Shown piece after piece: positions 37,970 through 46,846 of a DNA stretch of 64,000 nucleotides. The stretch is from assembly GCA_942493345.1 (NCBI GenBank), contig OW818695.1, forward strand, positions 248,001-312,000. Reading direction: 5' to 3'. This DNA is from GWE2-42-39 sp942493345. GTDB lineage: Bacteria; Bacteroidota; Bacteroidia; Bacteroidales; Prolixibacteraceae. Position 1 is the first letter of the stretch. Every line of letters begins with the position of its first letter. Position numbers and translations under genes: made by a program. A model generated the notes under the pieces. That model was not told where the DNA came from. It did not search any database and worked only from the letters and a program-made list of their open reading frames with translations.

Positions 37970-39565
37970 CTATTTTTTGTTACGTTTTCTACGGGCTGCT
38001 TTCTGAAGGCATTCGCGACGCGGAATAACTACAGAAACGCCTTCGTATGCAAGTTCTTCCCTGAAAATCTGCACCATTTCGTCGTGGTTTTTCTTCAATG
38101 GCACAATCACCCGGATGTGGGCCGGGTCAACCCCCACTCCTGCACAAATACTTTCAATTTTTCCGTAAGCCGACGAATCCTGACCTCCGGTCATCGAAAC
38201 CGACTCGTTATCGGAAATCACCACCATGATATTCGATTTTTCGTTCACTGCATCAAGCAGACCGGTAATTCCAGAGTGAGAAAAAGTCGAATCGCCAATC
38301 ATTGCAACAGCAGGAAACAATCCGGCATCGGCAGCTCCTTTGGCCATGGTTACCGAAGCGCCCATATCGACACACGAATAAATGGTTTCGTAAGGAGGCA
38401 AAGCGCCCAGCGTGTAGCAACCAATATCGGAAAACACCCGTCCTTTACCGTATTCATTGAGCGCTTCGTTCATCGCAACATAAACATCCTGATGACCACA
38501 TCCCTGGCACAACGCAGGCGGACGGTTGGCAACCATGCCCGGAATATCCGATCCAACATACGTTTTCAAACCAAGCGCTTTTGCCACATAATCGGGATTT
38601 AATTCGCCATCGCGCGGCAAGGCACCATCCAAACGGCCATGAACCGGAGTGCCCTTTCCGAAGAAATCAATCAGCATTTCTTCCACCAGCGGAGCCCCTT
38701 CTTCCAATACCAAGATCGCGTCACATTCCTGTTCCATACGTTTTATTAATCCGGAAGGAACCGGGTATTGAGATATTTTCAGTACCGGGAACGGGCATTT
38801 TTTCCCCTGATAATTTTCCATCAGGTAGTTATACGAAATTCCGCAGGCAATAATTCCAAGCGAAAGATTTTCACCCTCGAAATAAGCATTGTATTTTGAT
38901 TCTTCTGAAAAATTTTCAAGCTCTGCCTGTTTGGCCAGCAAACTTTTGTATTTCCGCCGCGCCAAAGCGGGCAGCAAAACAAACTGTTTGGGATCGGAAG
39001 GCAATACAATGGCATTCTCCGGCAATACTTCTTTTTGTTCGACACCCGACCGGGAATGCGCCAGGCGGGTGGTAATGCGCAACATCATCGGCAATCCCGT
39101 TTTTTCAGAAAAACGGAATCCGTCATACGCCATGTCGTATGCTTCCTGCTGGTTTGAAGGTTCAAAAACGGGGATCATCGCGAATTTTCCATAGAAACGC
39201 GAATCCTGTTCGTTCTGCGACGAGTGCATCGAAGGATCGTCGGCAACGGCCAGAATAAACCCTCCGTTAATACCGGTAATTGCTGAATTCACAAATGCAT
39301 CGGCAGCCACATTCAGCCCCACATGTTTCATACAGGTCATTGCCCGTTTCCCGGCATACGACATTCCCAAAGCCGCTTCGTAGGCAGTTTTTTCGTTTGC
39401 CGACCACAGCCTGTGTATATTGCGTTCTTCGGCCAATTCATTTTCCTGAATATATTCGGTAATTTCGGTAGAAGGAGTTCCCGGATAGGCATAAACGCCC
39501 GACATTCCGCCATCAATAGCACCCTGCGCGATAGCTTCAACCCCTAACAATAGTTGCTTTTGCAT
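37970..39565 (-). CDS. iorA: Indolepyruvate ferredoxin oxidoreductase alpha-type TPP enzyme (IorA)
   Basis: Thiamine-pyrophosphate enzyme that oxidatively decarboxylates aryl 2-oxoacids to acyl-CoA with ferredoxin. The 531-residue chain has YAYPGTPSTEITEYIQ (about residue 21; pyrimidine-domain side), MKHVGLNVAADAF (about residue 80), CQGCGHQDVYVAMNE (about residue 349) and the TPP motif IGDSTFSHSG with downstream SDNESVSMTGGQ. The C-terminal [4Fe-4S] domain found in longer IorA proteins is absent; the chain ends in a basic KAARRKRNKK tail. No iorB is present next to it: rsmE lies downstream, and a ferredoxin-flavodoxin gene lies upstream on the other strand. Confidence 0.88.
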   Translation of the reverse strand: MQKQLLLGVEAIAQGAIDGGMSGVYAYPGTPSTEITEYIQENELAEERNIHRLWSANEKTAYEAALGMSYAGKRAMTCMKHVGLNVAADAFVNSAITGINGGFILAVADDPSMHSSQNEQDSRFYGKFAMIPVFEPSNQQEAYDMAYDGFRFSEKTGLPMMLRITTRLAHSRSGVEQKEVLPENAIVLPSDPKQFVLLPALARRKYKSLLAKQAELENFSEESKYNAYFEGENLSLGIIACGISYNYLMENYQGKKCPFPVLKISQYPVPSGLIKRMEQECDAILVLEEGAPLVEEMLIDFFGKGTPVHGRLDGALPRDGELNPDYVAKALGLKTYVGSDIPGMVANRPPALCQGCGHQDVYVAMNEALNEYGKGRVFSDIGCYTLGALPPYETIYSCVDMGASVTMAKGAADAGLFPAVAMIGDSTFSHSGITGLLDAVNEKSNIMVVISDNESVSMTGGQDSSAYGKIESICAGVGVDPAHIRVIVPLKKNHDEMVQIFREELAYEGVSVVIPRRECLQKAARRKRNKK

Positions 39566-39600
39566 ATTGTTTTTTCTTTCTGTTTAATAATTTGAGGGGC

Positions 39601-39632
39601 GAAATTTAGAGCTTATATGCTTTAAAAACAAA
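39601..39632 (-). promoter_or_regulatory. Promoter for iorA
   Basis: On the minus strand TTTG (39632-39629), a 20-nt spacer and TAAATTTC (39608-39601) match the Bacteroidota -33/-7 pattern with one mismatch, 36 bp from the start codon. Confidence 0.55.
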
Positions 39633-39687
39633 CCCATCATGTACATTTTGCAGAATAATTTTAGCGGCGAAGCGATAAAAATTTGAA

Positions 39688-39695
39688 TATCTTTG
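39688..39695 (+). promoter_or_regulatory. -7 element of the EFR1 ferredoxin gene
   Basis: TATCTTTG, exact TAnnTTTG, 25 bp before the ATG at 39721. The -33 box is weak. Confidence 0.5.
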
Positions 39696-39720
39696 TAAAA
39701 ACCGGCCCAAAAAATCAAAC

Positions 39721-40776
39721 ATGCAGGGTTCCGTTCACATCTATTATTTTTCAGGCACCGGAAATTCAAAAAGAGTTTCGGAATGGGTGCGGAAAATAGG
39801 CGAGGAAAAAGGTCTTGTTGTTGAATGCACGGACATTTCAAAAACCCGGCGACGCAACATCCCCAAACCGGAAGATGATGTGATCATCGGGTTCTGCTCG
39901 CCAACCCACGGATTCAACCTGCCCCCGCTCGTGATGCATTTCCTGCTGTTCTTTCCACGGGGGAAAAACAAAGTTTTTATCGTGAACACCCGGGCCGGAA
40001 TGAAATTATCGAAACTGTTTGTCCCCGGCTTGAGTGGCATGGCGCAATATTTATACGGGATTATTTTATTTCTGAAAGGCTACAAGGTAGTGGGCATGAG
40101 GCCTGTCGATCTGCCATCGAACTGGATTTCGCTGCACCCGGGATTAAAACCCAAAGTGGTTGATTCGCTGCACGAACACTGGGAGCAAAAAGTAGAACGC
40201 TTTGCCAACAGGATATTTTCAGGAAAACGCGATTACCGCGCCTTATACGATTTAATACAGGATATTCTGATTTCGCCCATTGCCATCCTGTACTATCTCA
40301 TCGGCCGGTTTGTTCTTGCCAAATCGTTTTATGCCGATTCATCCTGCAATGATTGCAATTTGTGTATCAATGAATGCCCTGTCAAAGCCATAAAAAAAGT
40401 AGGCAACAGGCCTTTCTGGACTTTCCGTTGCGAGAGCTGCATGCATTGCATGAACAACTGTCCCAAACGCTCCATTCAAACGGCTCACGGTTATTTTATC
40501 GGCACTATGTTTTTATCGCATTCTTTACTCCTGATATGGTTCTGGGAATATATATCCCAATTTTTACCCCTTCGTTCCGATAACATCATCTGGGATTTTA
40601 TCGACATTGCGGTTTCAGGTTCCATCACCATACTTACTTTTCTGGTCACCTACCGAATCTTTCATTACCTGCTGAAAGCACCGGTTTTCAAGGAAATAAT
40701 CCGCTACACATCGTTCACTCACCTCCAATTTTGGAGAAGATATAAATACCCGAACGGAAAGCAAAAAATCAGATAA
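39721..40776 (+). CDS. EFR1-type flavodoxin-ferredoxin fusion protein
   Basis: Redox protein of 351 residues. Residues about 1-160 are flavodoxin-like (YYFSGTGNSKRVSEWV phosphate loop, GFCSPTHGFNLPP). Residues about 208-265 carry two [4Fe-4S] motifs of the C-x2-C-x2-C-x3-CP type (CNDCNLCINECP and CESCMHCMNNCP). The C-terminal 80 residues have hydrophobic stretches compatible with two membrane segments. This is the EFR1 ferredoxin architecture. The electron partner is unknown; divergent iorA is a ferredoxin-dependent enzyme, so a link is possible. The next gene, a cysteine-cluster protein, is 46 bp downstream. Confidence 0.85.
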   Translation: MQGSVHIYYFSGTGNSKRVSEWVRKIGEEKGLVVECTDISKTRRRNIPKPEDDVIIGFCSPTHGFNLPPLVMHFLLFFPRGKNKVFIVNTRAGMKLSKLFVPGLSGMAQYLYGIILFLKGYKVVGMRPVDLPSNWISLHPGLKPKVVDSLHEHWEQKVERFANRIFSGKRDYRALYDLIQDILISPIAILYYLIGRFVLAKSFYADSSCNDCNLCINECPVKAIKKVGNRPFWTFRCESCMHCMNNCPKRSIQTAHGYFIGTMFLSHSLLLIWFWEYISQFLPLRSDNIIWDFIDIAVSGSITILTFLVTYRIFHYLLKAPVFKEIIRYTSFTHLQFWRRYKYPNGKQKIR

Positions 40777-40822
40777 AACCTTCAACTAAAATTTGTACTT
40801 TGTGCGCCATTTAAAAGCAAAA

Positions 40823-41488
40823 ATGGTGGAACAGAATCCAAACAAAGTGTTTTTCAACGACGGATATCAACTGGTGGTTTCCGAATTAAAAGGCAAAGCC
40901 GATAAAGATTCGGTTTTTCGTGCCCTGAAAAAGATGTACCAATCCATCGACATGCTAATTGATTCGCTGCTTGTTTTTGCTAAAAAAAAAGGCATCGGGA
41001 TTGCCTGCCACAAAGGATGCGAATGGTGTTGCCACCAGGCCGTATTTGCCAACTCGTACGAGACCCATTATTTGTCAGAATACATAAAATCAAATTTTTC
41101 ACGTGAAGAACAACAGGATACGCGGGAGTGCGCCCGACAGAAAAACGAGAAAGTGAAAAAACTTTCGGAAGCCGACATTTTAAAGTACAAATCACCTTGC
41201 CCGTTGCTGATCGACGGAGCTTGTTCGGCCTATGAAGCCCGCCCGATGGCATGTCGCATTTACCTGTCGACCCGACTCGAAACCTGTCTTGAATTTTTTC
41301 ATCATCCTGAAAATGAAAAAAATTATCCAGCCTTGCTCGATTTCCCTTTAATGGCCGGAAAAATGATGAACGAGGGGTTTATTGAAGCATTAAAAGAAAA
41401 CGAAGTAGGTACAGCAGAATTCAGATTGGAAGAAGGTTTGTCGATAACGTTGGAAGAAAACTGGTCGGAGCCCAATGCCCTGAAATGA
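40823..41488 (+). CDS. YkgJ-family cysteine-cluster protein
   Basis: A 221-residue putative zinc- or iron-chelating protein. The CxxxCxxCC motif is CHKGCEWCC (about residues 57-65). The downstream partners lie in CPLLIDGACSAYEARPMACR (about residues 126-145), the standard YkgJ layout. The open frame begins at a TTG at 40793, but the ATG at 40823 is preferred. Function is unknown. Same strand and close to the EFR1 gene. Confidence 0.82.
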   Translation: MVEQNPNKVFFNDGYQLVVSELKGKADKDSVFRALKKMYQSIDMLIDSLLVFAKKKGIGIACHKGCEWCCHQAVFANSYETHYLSEYIKSNFSREEQQDTRECARQKNEKVKKLSEADILKYKSPCPLLIDGACSAYEARPMACRIYLSTRLETCLEFFHHPENEKNYPALLDFPLMAGKMMNEGFIEALKENEVGTAEFRLEEGLSITLEENWSEPNALK

Positions 41489-41710
41489 TTTTTATCTGAC
41501 GTTTTCGTGACCGGACAGAAGTCTCTTTTTGCACAACAAACGTCTCATTTTGTGAATAATAGTTATCAACAGGCTGTTTATAACCCCATCGGGAACACAA
41601 TTGAAATTCAAATTTTCCTTTATTAGTCAACGACACATAAGATCAGACACTTATCAACTTTTGTTAATATCGACAGTTGATACAAAGTGCATTTTAAAAT
41701 GGAAAAACTA

Positions 41711-41742
41711 TTGACTCAAATACCTTATATAGAGTAATTTTA
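41711..41742 (+). promoter_or_regulatory. Promoter of the candidate structured RNA
   Basis: TTGA (41711-41714), a 20-nt spacer and TAATTTTA (41735-41742) fit the Bacteroidota -33/-7 pattern closely. The predicted start is near 41749-41751, exactly where the RNA's closing helix begins. Confidence 0.6.
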
Positions 41743-41750
41743 ATACATCA

Positions 41751-42300
41751 GATGAGCGATAAAAGGCAGCTCCGAAGAAGCGGAAACGGTAAAAAGAACT
41801 TAATTGGATTTTGGCCCGTTTCATCCCGGCCTCCGGGTCGGCGCAACAGAGGAGCCGAAGTTTGAACAAAGAAGGATTCGTCCGGAAGGTTCAGTCAACA
41901 AGAAAAAGTTCGCTTGCGTTCTTCGACAAGTTGAGTTGAAAGGTACCCCGCAGAAAGGAACTTCGGTTCCGGAAAGCAGGAGTAAAAGCAGGAAAGGTCG
42001 AAAGGCCGGGAAAGTTTTACAAACCGTCAGCGTACATCGTAAGACATACAATGACAAGGTTTGTCCGGAAAACACTTCGTCCGCGAAGAGGACCCTCGGG
42101 AAATCGAACGGACAGCCGGAAGGTGGAGCCGTAACACGCCTACCGGAAAGTCAGGGGCTGAAAAAAGTACGATGATGAATCAGAAATTACAGCCGGTCTT
42201 AATAACCGTAGTCTGGCACTGAAGGCAACTTCGGTTGCTGATGTGAATGGGAGCTATTCGTCACAGAGTAGTCCCCATTCGTGTTTTTATACGGCTCATC
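41751..42300 (+). ncRNA. Candidate large (about 550-nt) structured RNA of unknown class
   Basis: A 1-kb gap with no convincing gene holds a dense series of perfect hairpins. GATGAGC (41751-41757) is exactly complementary to GCTCATC (42294-42300), a closing helix. Inside are CCCGG-CCT-CCGGG (41825-41837), GGAAC-TTCG-GTTCC (41957-41970), GGTC-GAAA-GGCC (41996-42007), CTTCG-TCCG-CGAAG (42075-42088) nested within TGTCCG/CGGACA (42062-42067 with 42109-42114), GCAAC-TTCG-GTTGC (42225-42238) and a 14-bp stem with one mismatch (42245-42280). Two loops are UUCG and one is GNRA, hallmarks of stable RNA. A promoter precedes it. Purine-rich single-stranded linkers of the form CCGGAAAG recur. It lacks RNase P, tmRNA and group II domain V signatures that I could check. 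The frame 41804-42175 is not protein-like. Confidence 0.7.
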
Positions 42301-42354
42301 ATCAAATAGCAATCACATGAAAAAATAATCCAGCTGAAAGAGGATCAAGTGATC

Positions 42355-42390
42355 CAAAGAAAGGCCTCCCTTCCGGAAAGCCTTTCTTTG
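42355..42390. terminator. Inverted repeat between the RNA gene and pgi (probable terminator)
   Basis: CAAAGAAAGGC (42355-42365) and GCCTTTCTTTG (42380-42390) are perfect 11-bp arms around a 14-nt loop. It could end the rightward RNA or the leftward lysS-gpsA-pgi transcript. No long T run follows. Between here and 42477 there is only a fragment of the dispersed repeat family (near 42430-42460). Confidence 0.55.
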
Positions 42391-42477
42391 AAATATCTTG
42401 ATGCCATTCGTTGCGACCGTGTTCCGATCATGAGATTCTTCGCTACACTTAGAATGACAATACCTTACAACAATCTT

Positions 42478-43821
42478 TCACAAACGTGCTTTAATTGCTT
42501 TGGTAGCTTCTTCGTATCCCGGTTTTTCGAGCAAGGCAAACATGTTCTTTTTGTATGCTTCCACTCCGGGTTGGTCGAATGGATTCACGCCCAAAACGTA
42601 GCCACTCATTCCGCAGGCAATCTCAAAAAAATAAATCAGTTGCCCGAGGAAATATTCATTCAGTTTTGGCATCACAATCTGGATGTTTGGAACACCGCCA
42701 TCAACGTGTGCAATCATAGTTCCAAGTTCGGCCATTTTATTTACCTCATCCACCCGTTTCCCCGCAAGGAAATTCAGCCCGTCGAGGTTATCCTTATCAG
42801 TCGGAATTAGTACTTCCTGATCGGGAGTGCCAACCGAAATAACGGTTTCAAACAATTTGCGCTCACCTTCCTGGATGTATTGTCCCATCGAATGCAGGTC
42901 GGATGTAAAATCGACACTGGCAGGGAAAATACCTTTACCCTCTTTTCCTTCACTTTCGCCATAAAGCTGCTTCCACCATTCAGCTAAAAAATGAAGTTTT
43001 GGATTGTAGTTGACAAAAATCTCTACCAGCTTTCCGTTGCGGTACAGTTCGTTGCGCACTGCTGCATACTGGGCAGCAATATTTTCTTCGAACGGAACAT
43101 TTTTACCGGTAGCAGCTTCCATGTCGACGGCGCCTTTTACCAGCGAACGGATGTCGAAACCTGCAATGGCAATTGCAACCAGCCCAACCGGAGTTAAAAC
43201 GGAATAGCGGCCTCCTACATCGTCCGGGATTACATAGGTTTTATAACCTTCTGAAGTAGCCAACGTTTTCAGCGCACCGCGTTTGGCATCGGTAATAGCA
43301 ATGATGCGTTCTTTGGCTTCTTCTTTTCCATATTTATCTTCAATGTCCTGTTTCAATAGACGGAAAGCAAGTGCCGGTTCGGTAGTCGTTCCCGATTTGG
43401 AGATGACGGCCAGTGCATATTCTTTTTCGAGCAATAGTTCGCGCATTTCGTAAAGGTAATCTTCGCCGATGTTTTGGCCGGCGAACACCACCAGCGGGTT
43501 CCCGGTATTTTTCATACTAGCAAAACTGTCCGACAGGGCATCGATCACGGCTTTGGAGCCGAGGTACGACCCACCAATCCCAATCACTATAAAAAGGTCG
43601 ATTTTTTTACTTCTGATTTTGGCGGCTGTTGCTTCCATATCGGCCAATTCTTCTTCAGTAATCGAAGAAGGAAGATTGGTCCAGCCTAGAAAGTCGTTTC
43701 CTTTGCCGGTTTTTTCATGCAAGGCAGCGTTCTGCTTTTCAATTTCCTGCTTGTAGGCAAAGATGGAGTCTTTCGAAATAAAATCGAAAGTCTTATTAAA
43801 ATTCAACGAAATTTTTTCCAT
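42478..43821 (-). CDS. pgi: Glucose-6-phosphate isomerase
   Basis: Interconverts glucose-6-phosphate and fructose-6-phosphate in glycolysis. The 447 residues correspond to the shorter bacterial PGI form. Motifs include IGIGGSYLGSKAVIDAL (about residue 80), ISKSGTTTEPALAFR (about residue 140, sugar-phosphate loop), DDVGGRYSVLTPVGL (about residue 201) and, near the C-terminus, GVNPFDQPGVEAYKK. It lies 5 bp downstream of gpsA and is the third gene of the lysS-gpsA-pgi unit. Confidence 0.95.
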   Translation of the reverse strand: MEKISLNFNKTFDFISKDSIFAYKQEIEKQNAALHEKTGKGNDFLGWTNLPSSITEEELADMEATAAKIRSKKIDLFIVIGIGGSYLGSKAVIDALSDSFASMKNTGNPLVVFAGQNIGEDYLYEMRELLLEKEYALAVISKSGTTTEPALAFRLLKQDIEDKYGKEEAKERIIAITDAKRGALKTLATSEGYKTYVIPDDVGGRYSVLTPVGLVAIAIAGFDIRSLVKGAVDMEAATGKNVPFEENIAAQYAAVRNELYRNGKLVEIFVNYNPKLHFLAEWWKQLYGESEGKEGKGIFPASVDFTSDLHSMGQYIQEGERKLFETVISVGTPDQEVLIPTDKDNLDGLNFLAGKRVDEVNKMAELGTMIAHVDGGVPNIQIVMPKLNEYFLGQLIYFFEIACGMSGYVLGVNPFDQPGVEAYKKNMFALLEKPGYEEATKAIKARL

Positions 43822-43826
43822 GGTTT

Positions 43827-44822
43827 TTATCTTAAATTTTCAGTTAACAGACGAATTTCAATAGCGGGAGAAATATTCTCGTATAAAATGTTGTATACGG
43901 CTTCTGTAATGGGCATGTTCACATGGTATCCCGCGTTTATTTCGTGGATTGTTTTGGCCGCGTAATAGCCTTCGGCTATCATGTGCATTTCAAGTTGCGC
44001 CGAGCGCACCGAATAACCTTTTCCAATCATGTTGCCGAATGTGCGGTTGCGCGAAAACTGCGAGTAAGCAGTCACTAATAAGTCACCCAAATAGGCTGAA
44101 CTTTTAATGTCTCGGGCAATCGGGTGTACCGCATCCACAAAACGTTTTATTTCCTGGATGGCATTCGAAATCAGCACGGCCTGGAAGTTGTCGCCGTAGC
44201 GCAACCCGTGGCAGATGCCCGAGGCAATGGCGATCACATTTTTCAGTACCGAAGAATATTCGGTTCCGTAAATGTCATCGGACACATGGGTTCGGATAAA
44301 GGGACATTCGAGGCGGAACGCAAAAGCACGCGCCTTTTTCACGTCGGGACAAGCAATGGTAAGATACGAAAGTTTTTCCATCGCTACTTCCTCGGCATGG
44401 CACGGTCCGGCAATAACGCCGATTTGGTCGAATGCAATTCCAAAATATTGATTCAGGTATTCTGCAATGATCAGGTTGTCGTCCGGAACAATTCCTTTGA
44501 TGGCCGAAACCACGAATTTTCCTTTCAGGTCGACCGTCAGTTCCGACATGCTTTCTTTCAGGAATGCCGAAGGAATGGTCAGTACAACAATATCGGCATT
44601 GCGAACGACTTCGTTGATGTCGCTGGAAAAATTGATGCGTTCGGTCTCGAATTCAACGCCACACAAATAGTTGGGGTTGTGATTTGATTTTTTGAAAGCC
44701 TCAATGTTTTCATGATTACGAAAATACCAGTTGATATTTTCCACGTTGCACAAAATAATTTTCGCCAACGCGGTAGCCCAGCTTCCGCCCCCGATGATTG
44801 CTATTTTTGAATTTCTAAACAT
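43827..44822 (-). CDS. gpsA: NAD(P)-dependent glycerol-3-phosphate dehydrogenase
   Basis: Reduces dihydroxyacetone phosphate to sn-glycerol-3-phosphate, the entry to phospholipid synthesis. The 331-residue protein opens with a Rossmann motif (IAIIGGGSWATALAKI). VLTIPSAFL and SAIKGIVPD follow, then the substrate-domain Lys in SVLKNVIAIASGICHGL (about residue 190). GPCHAEEVAM takes the place of the more usual GPSFAxEV. It starts 14 bp after lysS. Confidence 0.93.
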   Translation of the reverse strand: MFRNSKIAIIGGGSWATALAKIILCNVENINWYFRNHENIEAFKKSNHNPNYLCGVEFETERINFSSDINEVVRNADIVVLTIPSAFLKESMSELTVDLKGKFVVSAIKGIVPDDNLIIAEYLNQYFGIAFDQIGVIAGPCHAEEVAMEKLSYLTIACPDVKKARAFAFRLECPFIRTHVSDDIYGTEYSSVLKNVIAIASGICHGLRYGDNFQAVLISNAIQEIKRFVDAVHPIARDIKSSAYLGDLLVTAYSQFSRNRTFGNMIGKGYSVRSAQLEMHMIAEGYYAAKTIHEINAGYHVNMPITEAVYNILYENISPAIEIRLLTENLR

Positions 44823-44836
44823 GCTTTTTTTGAAGA

Positions 44837-46558
44837 TCAGGTCAGCCAGTTTTTCACATCGTCCATCGCAGGATTGGCCAGCCCCAATTTATTCTTTTTA
44901 TTGAAACCACAAAGATCGTTGAAAAACTTACCCGGTTTCAATTCTTTTAATTCGCTGACTTTTTTGATGTCCATTTGTTTCAGTACCTCAACCCATTCGG
45001 CAGGAATACCCAGTTCCATAAATTTTTCATTGGAATCAACCAGTTGCTTTTTCTCTGGTTTCATTTGCGGAAAAAATAATACATCCTGAATGGAAGGGCT
45101 GTTGGTCATGAACATGGTCAGGCGGTCGATTCCTATTCCCAAACCGGAAGTTGGCGGCATGCCGTATTCCAGCGAGCGCAGGAAATCCTGATCGATGAAC
45201 ATGGCTTCGTCGTCTCCTTTTTCTGAAAGGCGCAGCTGGTCTTCGAAACGCTCACGCTGATCAATCGGGTCGTTCAACTCCGAATAGCAGTTAGCCAGCT
45301 CTTTGCCATTTACCATCAGCTCGAAACGCTCGGTCAGTTCCGGGTTGTCGCGGTGTTTCTTGGTCAGTGGCGACATCTCAATCGGATAATCCGTAATGAA
45401 AGTCGGCTGAATGTAGTGGTGTTCGCATTTTTCACCGAAAATCTCATCAATCAGTTTGCCTTTGCCCATGCTCGGGGTCGTTTCAATGCCTAGCTTGTCG
45501 CAAATCATGCGTAGCTCGTCTTCCGATTTGCCAGAAATATCGTACCCGGTGTGCGTTTTTATTGCTTCAGCCATGGTGACGCGCGGGTATGGTTTTTTAT
45601 AATTGATCTCCACATCACCGAATTGCACACTGGTGGTCCCGTAAAGGGCGACAGCAATGCGCTCTAGCATTTCTTCAGTGAATTCCATCATCCAACGGTA
45701 ATCTTTGTACGCCACATAAATTTCCAACACCGTAAATTCCGGGTTGTGGGTGCGATCCATTCCTTCGTTACGAAAATCTTTCGAGAATTCGTAAACCCCG
45801 TCAAATCCGCCAACAATCAGGCGTTTCAAATACAATTCATTGGCAATACGAAGGTACAACGGTATGTTGAGTGAATTGTGGTGCGTGATAAATGGACGAG
45901 CTGTCGCTCCTCCGGGTATAGGTTGAAGAATGGGCGTTTCAACTTCGAAATAACCCTGTTCGTTGAAAAAATTACGCATGGTGTTCACGATCTTTGTGCG
46001 TTTCACAAACGTATCTTTCACCTGTGGATTCACTATCAGGTCGACATAACGCTGGCGGTAGCGCATTTCCGGGTCGGTAAACGCGTCGTACGTAACGCCG
46101 TCTTTTTCTTTCACAACCGGAAGCGGGCGAAGCGATTTACAGAGCACTTTCAGTTCTTTTACATGAACCGATTTTTCACCCATTTGCGTAGTAAATGCAA
46201 AACCTTTGATCCCGATAAAATCGCCAATGTCAAGCAGTTTTTTAAAAACTTCGTTATATAGGGTTTTATCTTCTCCGGGGCAAATTTCATCGCGGTTGAT
46301 ATAAATCTGAACCCGACCTGTATGATCCTGTATTTCAGCAAACGAAGCTTTTCCCATTATTCGCTGTCCCATCAACCTTCCGGCAAGGGTCACATCCTGA
46401 TAGTTTCCTTCTTCCGGACTGTACTTTTCCCTGATTTCAGATGTGGTTGTATTTACTGTAAATTCTTCTGCAGGATATGGGTCAATGCCTAATTCTCTCA
46501 ATCTTTGCAACGAGTTGCGGCGGATAATCTCTTGTTCGCTAAGCGAAGAAATGCTCAT
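44837..46558 (-). CDS. lysS: Lysyl-tRNA synthetase (class II)
   Basis: Charges tRNA-Lys. The 573-residue product has the N-terminal OB-fold anticodon-binding domain (GRLMGQRIMGKASFAEIQD), class II motif 2 (FRNEGMDRTHNPEFTVLEIY, about residues 262-281) and motif 3 (GLGIGIDRLTMF, about residue 481). A C-terminal extension of about 70 residues follows motif 3 (ending DVKNWLT), as in Bacteroidota LysRS. It is first in a tight operon with gpsA and pgi, with a -7 element 40 bp upstream. Confidence 0.96.
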   Translation of the reverse strand: MSISSLSEQEIIRRNSLQRLRELGIDPYPAEEFTVNTTTSEIREKYSPEEGNYQDVTLAGRLMGQRIMGKASFAEIQDHTGRVQIYINRDEICPGEDKTLYNEVFKKLLDIGDFIGIKGFAFTTQMGEKSVHVKELKVLCKSLRPLPVVKEKDGVTYDAFTDPEMRYRQRYVDLIVNPQVKDTFVKRTKIVNTMRNFFNEQGYFEVETPILQPIPGGATARPFITHHNSLNIPLYLRIANELYLKRLIVGGFDGVYEFSKDFRNEGMDRTHNPEFTVLEIYVAYKDYRWMMEFTEEMLERIAVALYGTTSVQFGDVEINYKKPYPRVTMAEAIKTHTGYDISGKSEDELRMICDKLGIETTPSMGKGKLIDEIFGEKCEHHYIQPTFITDYPIEMSPLTKKHRDNPELTERFELMVNGKELANCYSELNDPIDQRERFEDQLRLSEKGDDEAMFIDQDFLRSLEYGMPPTSGLGIGIDRLTMFMTNSPSIQDVLFFPQMKPEKKQLVDSNEKFMELGIPAEWVEVLKQMDIKKVSELKELKPGKFFNDLCGFNKKNKLGLANPAMDDVKNWLT

Positions 46559-46596
46559 GGTACGATCTTTCGGTTTATACTATAAAAAAATTTTTG

Positions 46597-46604
46597 CAAA
46601 GATA
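46597..46604 (-). promoter_or_regulatory. -7 element for the lysS-gpsA-pgi operon
   Basis: CAAAGATA on the plus strand, i.e. TATCTTTG on the minus strand, an exact TAnnTTTG. The predicted start is near 46591. No clear TTTG at -33. Confidence 0.55.
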
Positions 46605-46799
46605 GAAAAGAATTACATAAAACCTTTTTGCCCGTGGAAACGAAAAACTGACAGTAATTCATTCATTGAAAAATGTTGATAAAAATATCTGTATTCTAAG
46701 TTTTTGACAGGATGAATCTTAGCTGGTCATTGTTAGCTTTACGTTAACAAAAGAGATACTAATCTGCTGATTTTACTTTTTAGAGAGAATCTCATTTCC

Positions 46800-46807
46800 T
46801 ATCTTTG
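46800..46807 (+). promoter_or_regulatory. -7 element for recJ
   Basis: TATCTTTG with a TTTTT -33-like element about 19 nt upstream. It overlaps the TTG at 46805, so translation must begin downstream, at the ATG at 46847. Confidence 0.6.
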
Positions 46808-46846
46808 ACCAATTCGCGACCCATATATTTGGCTGAAGTAAAAAGA

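Noticed and set aside
41567..41690. Cluster of DnaA-box-like TTATCAAC sequences, possible origin
   Set aside because: TTATCAACA has a mismatch to the DnaA box, only three loose matches occur, and no origin-associated genes or DNA unwinding element are evident.
41804..42175. 123-residue open frame inside the structured RNA region
   Set aside because: Arg/Lys/Gly/Ser-rich low-complexity composition with no family resemblance. It spans several perfect hairpins with tetraloops, and the opposite strand is equally open. An RNA explanation fits better.
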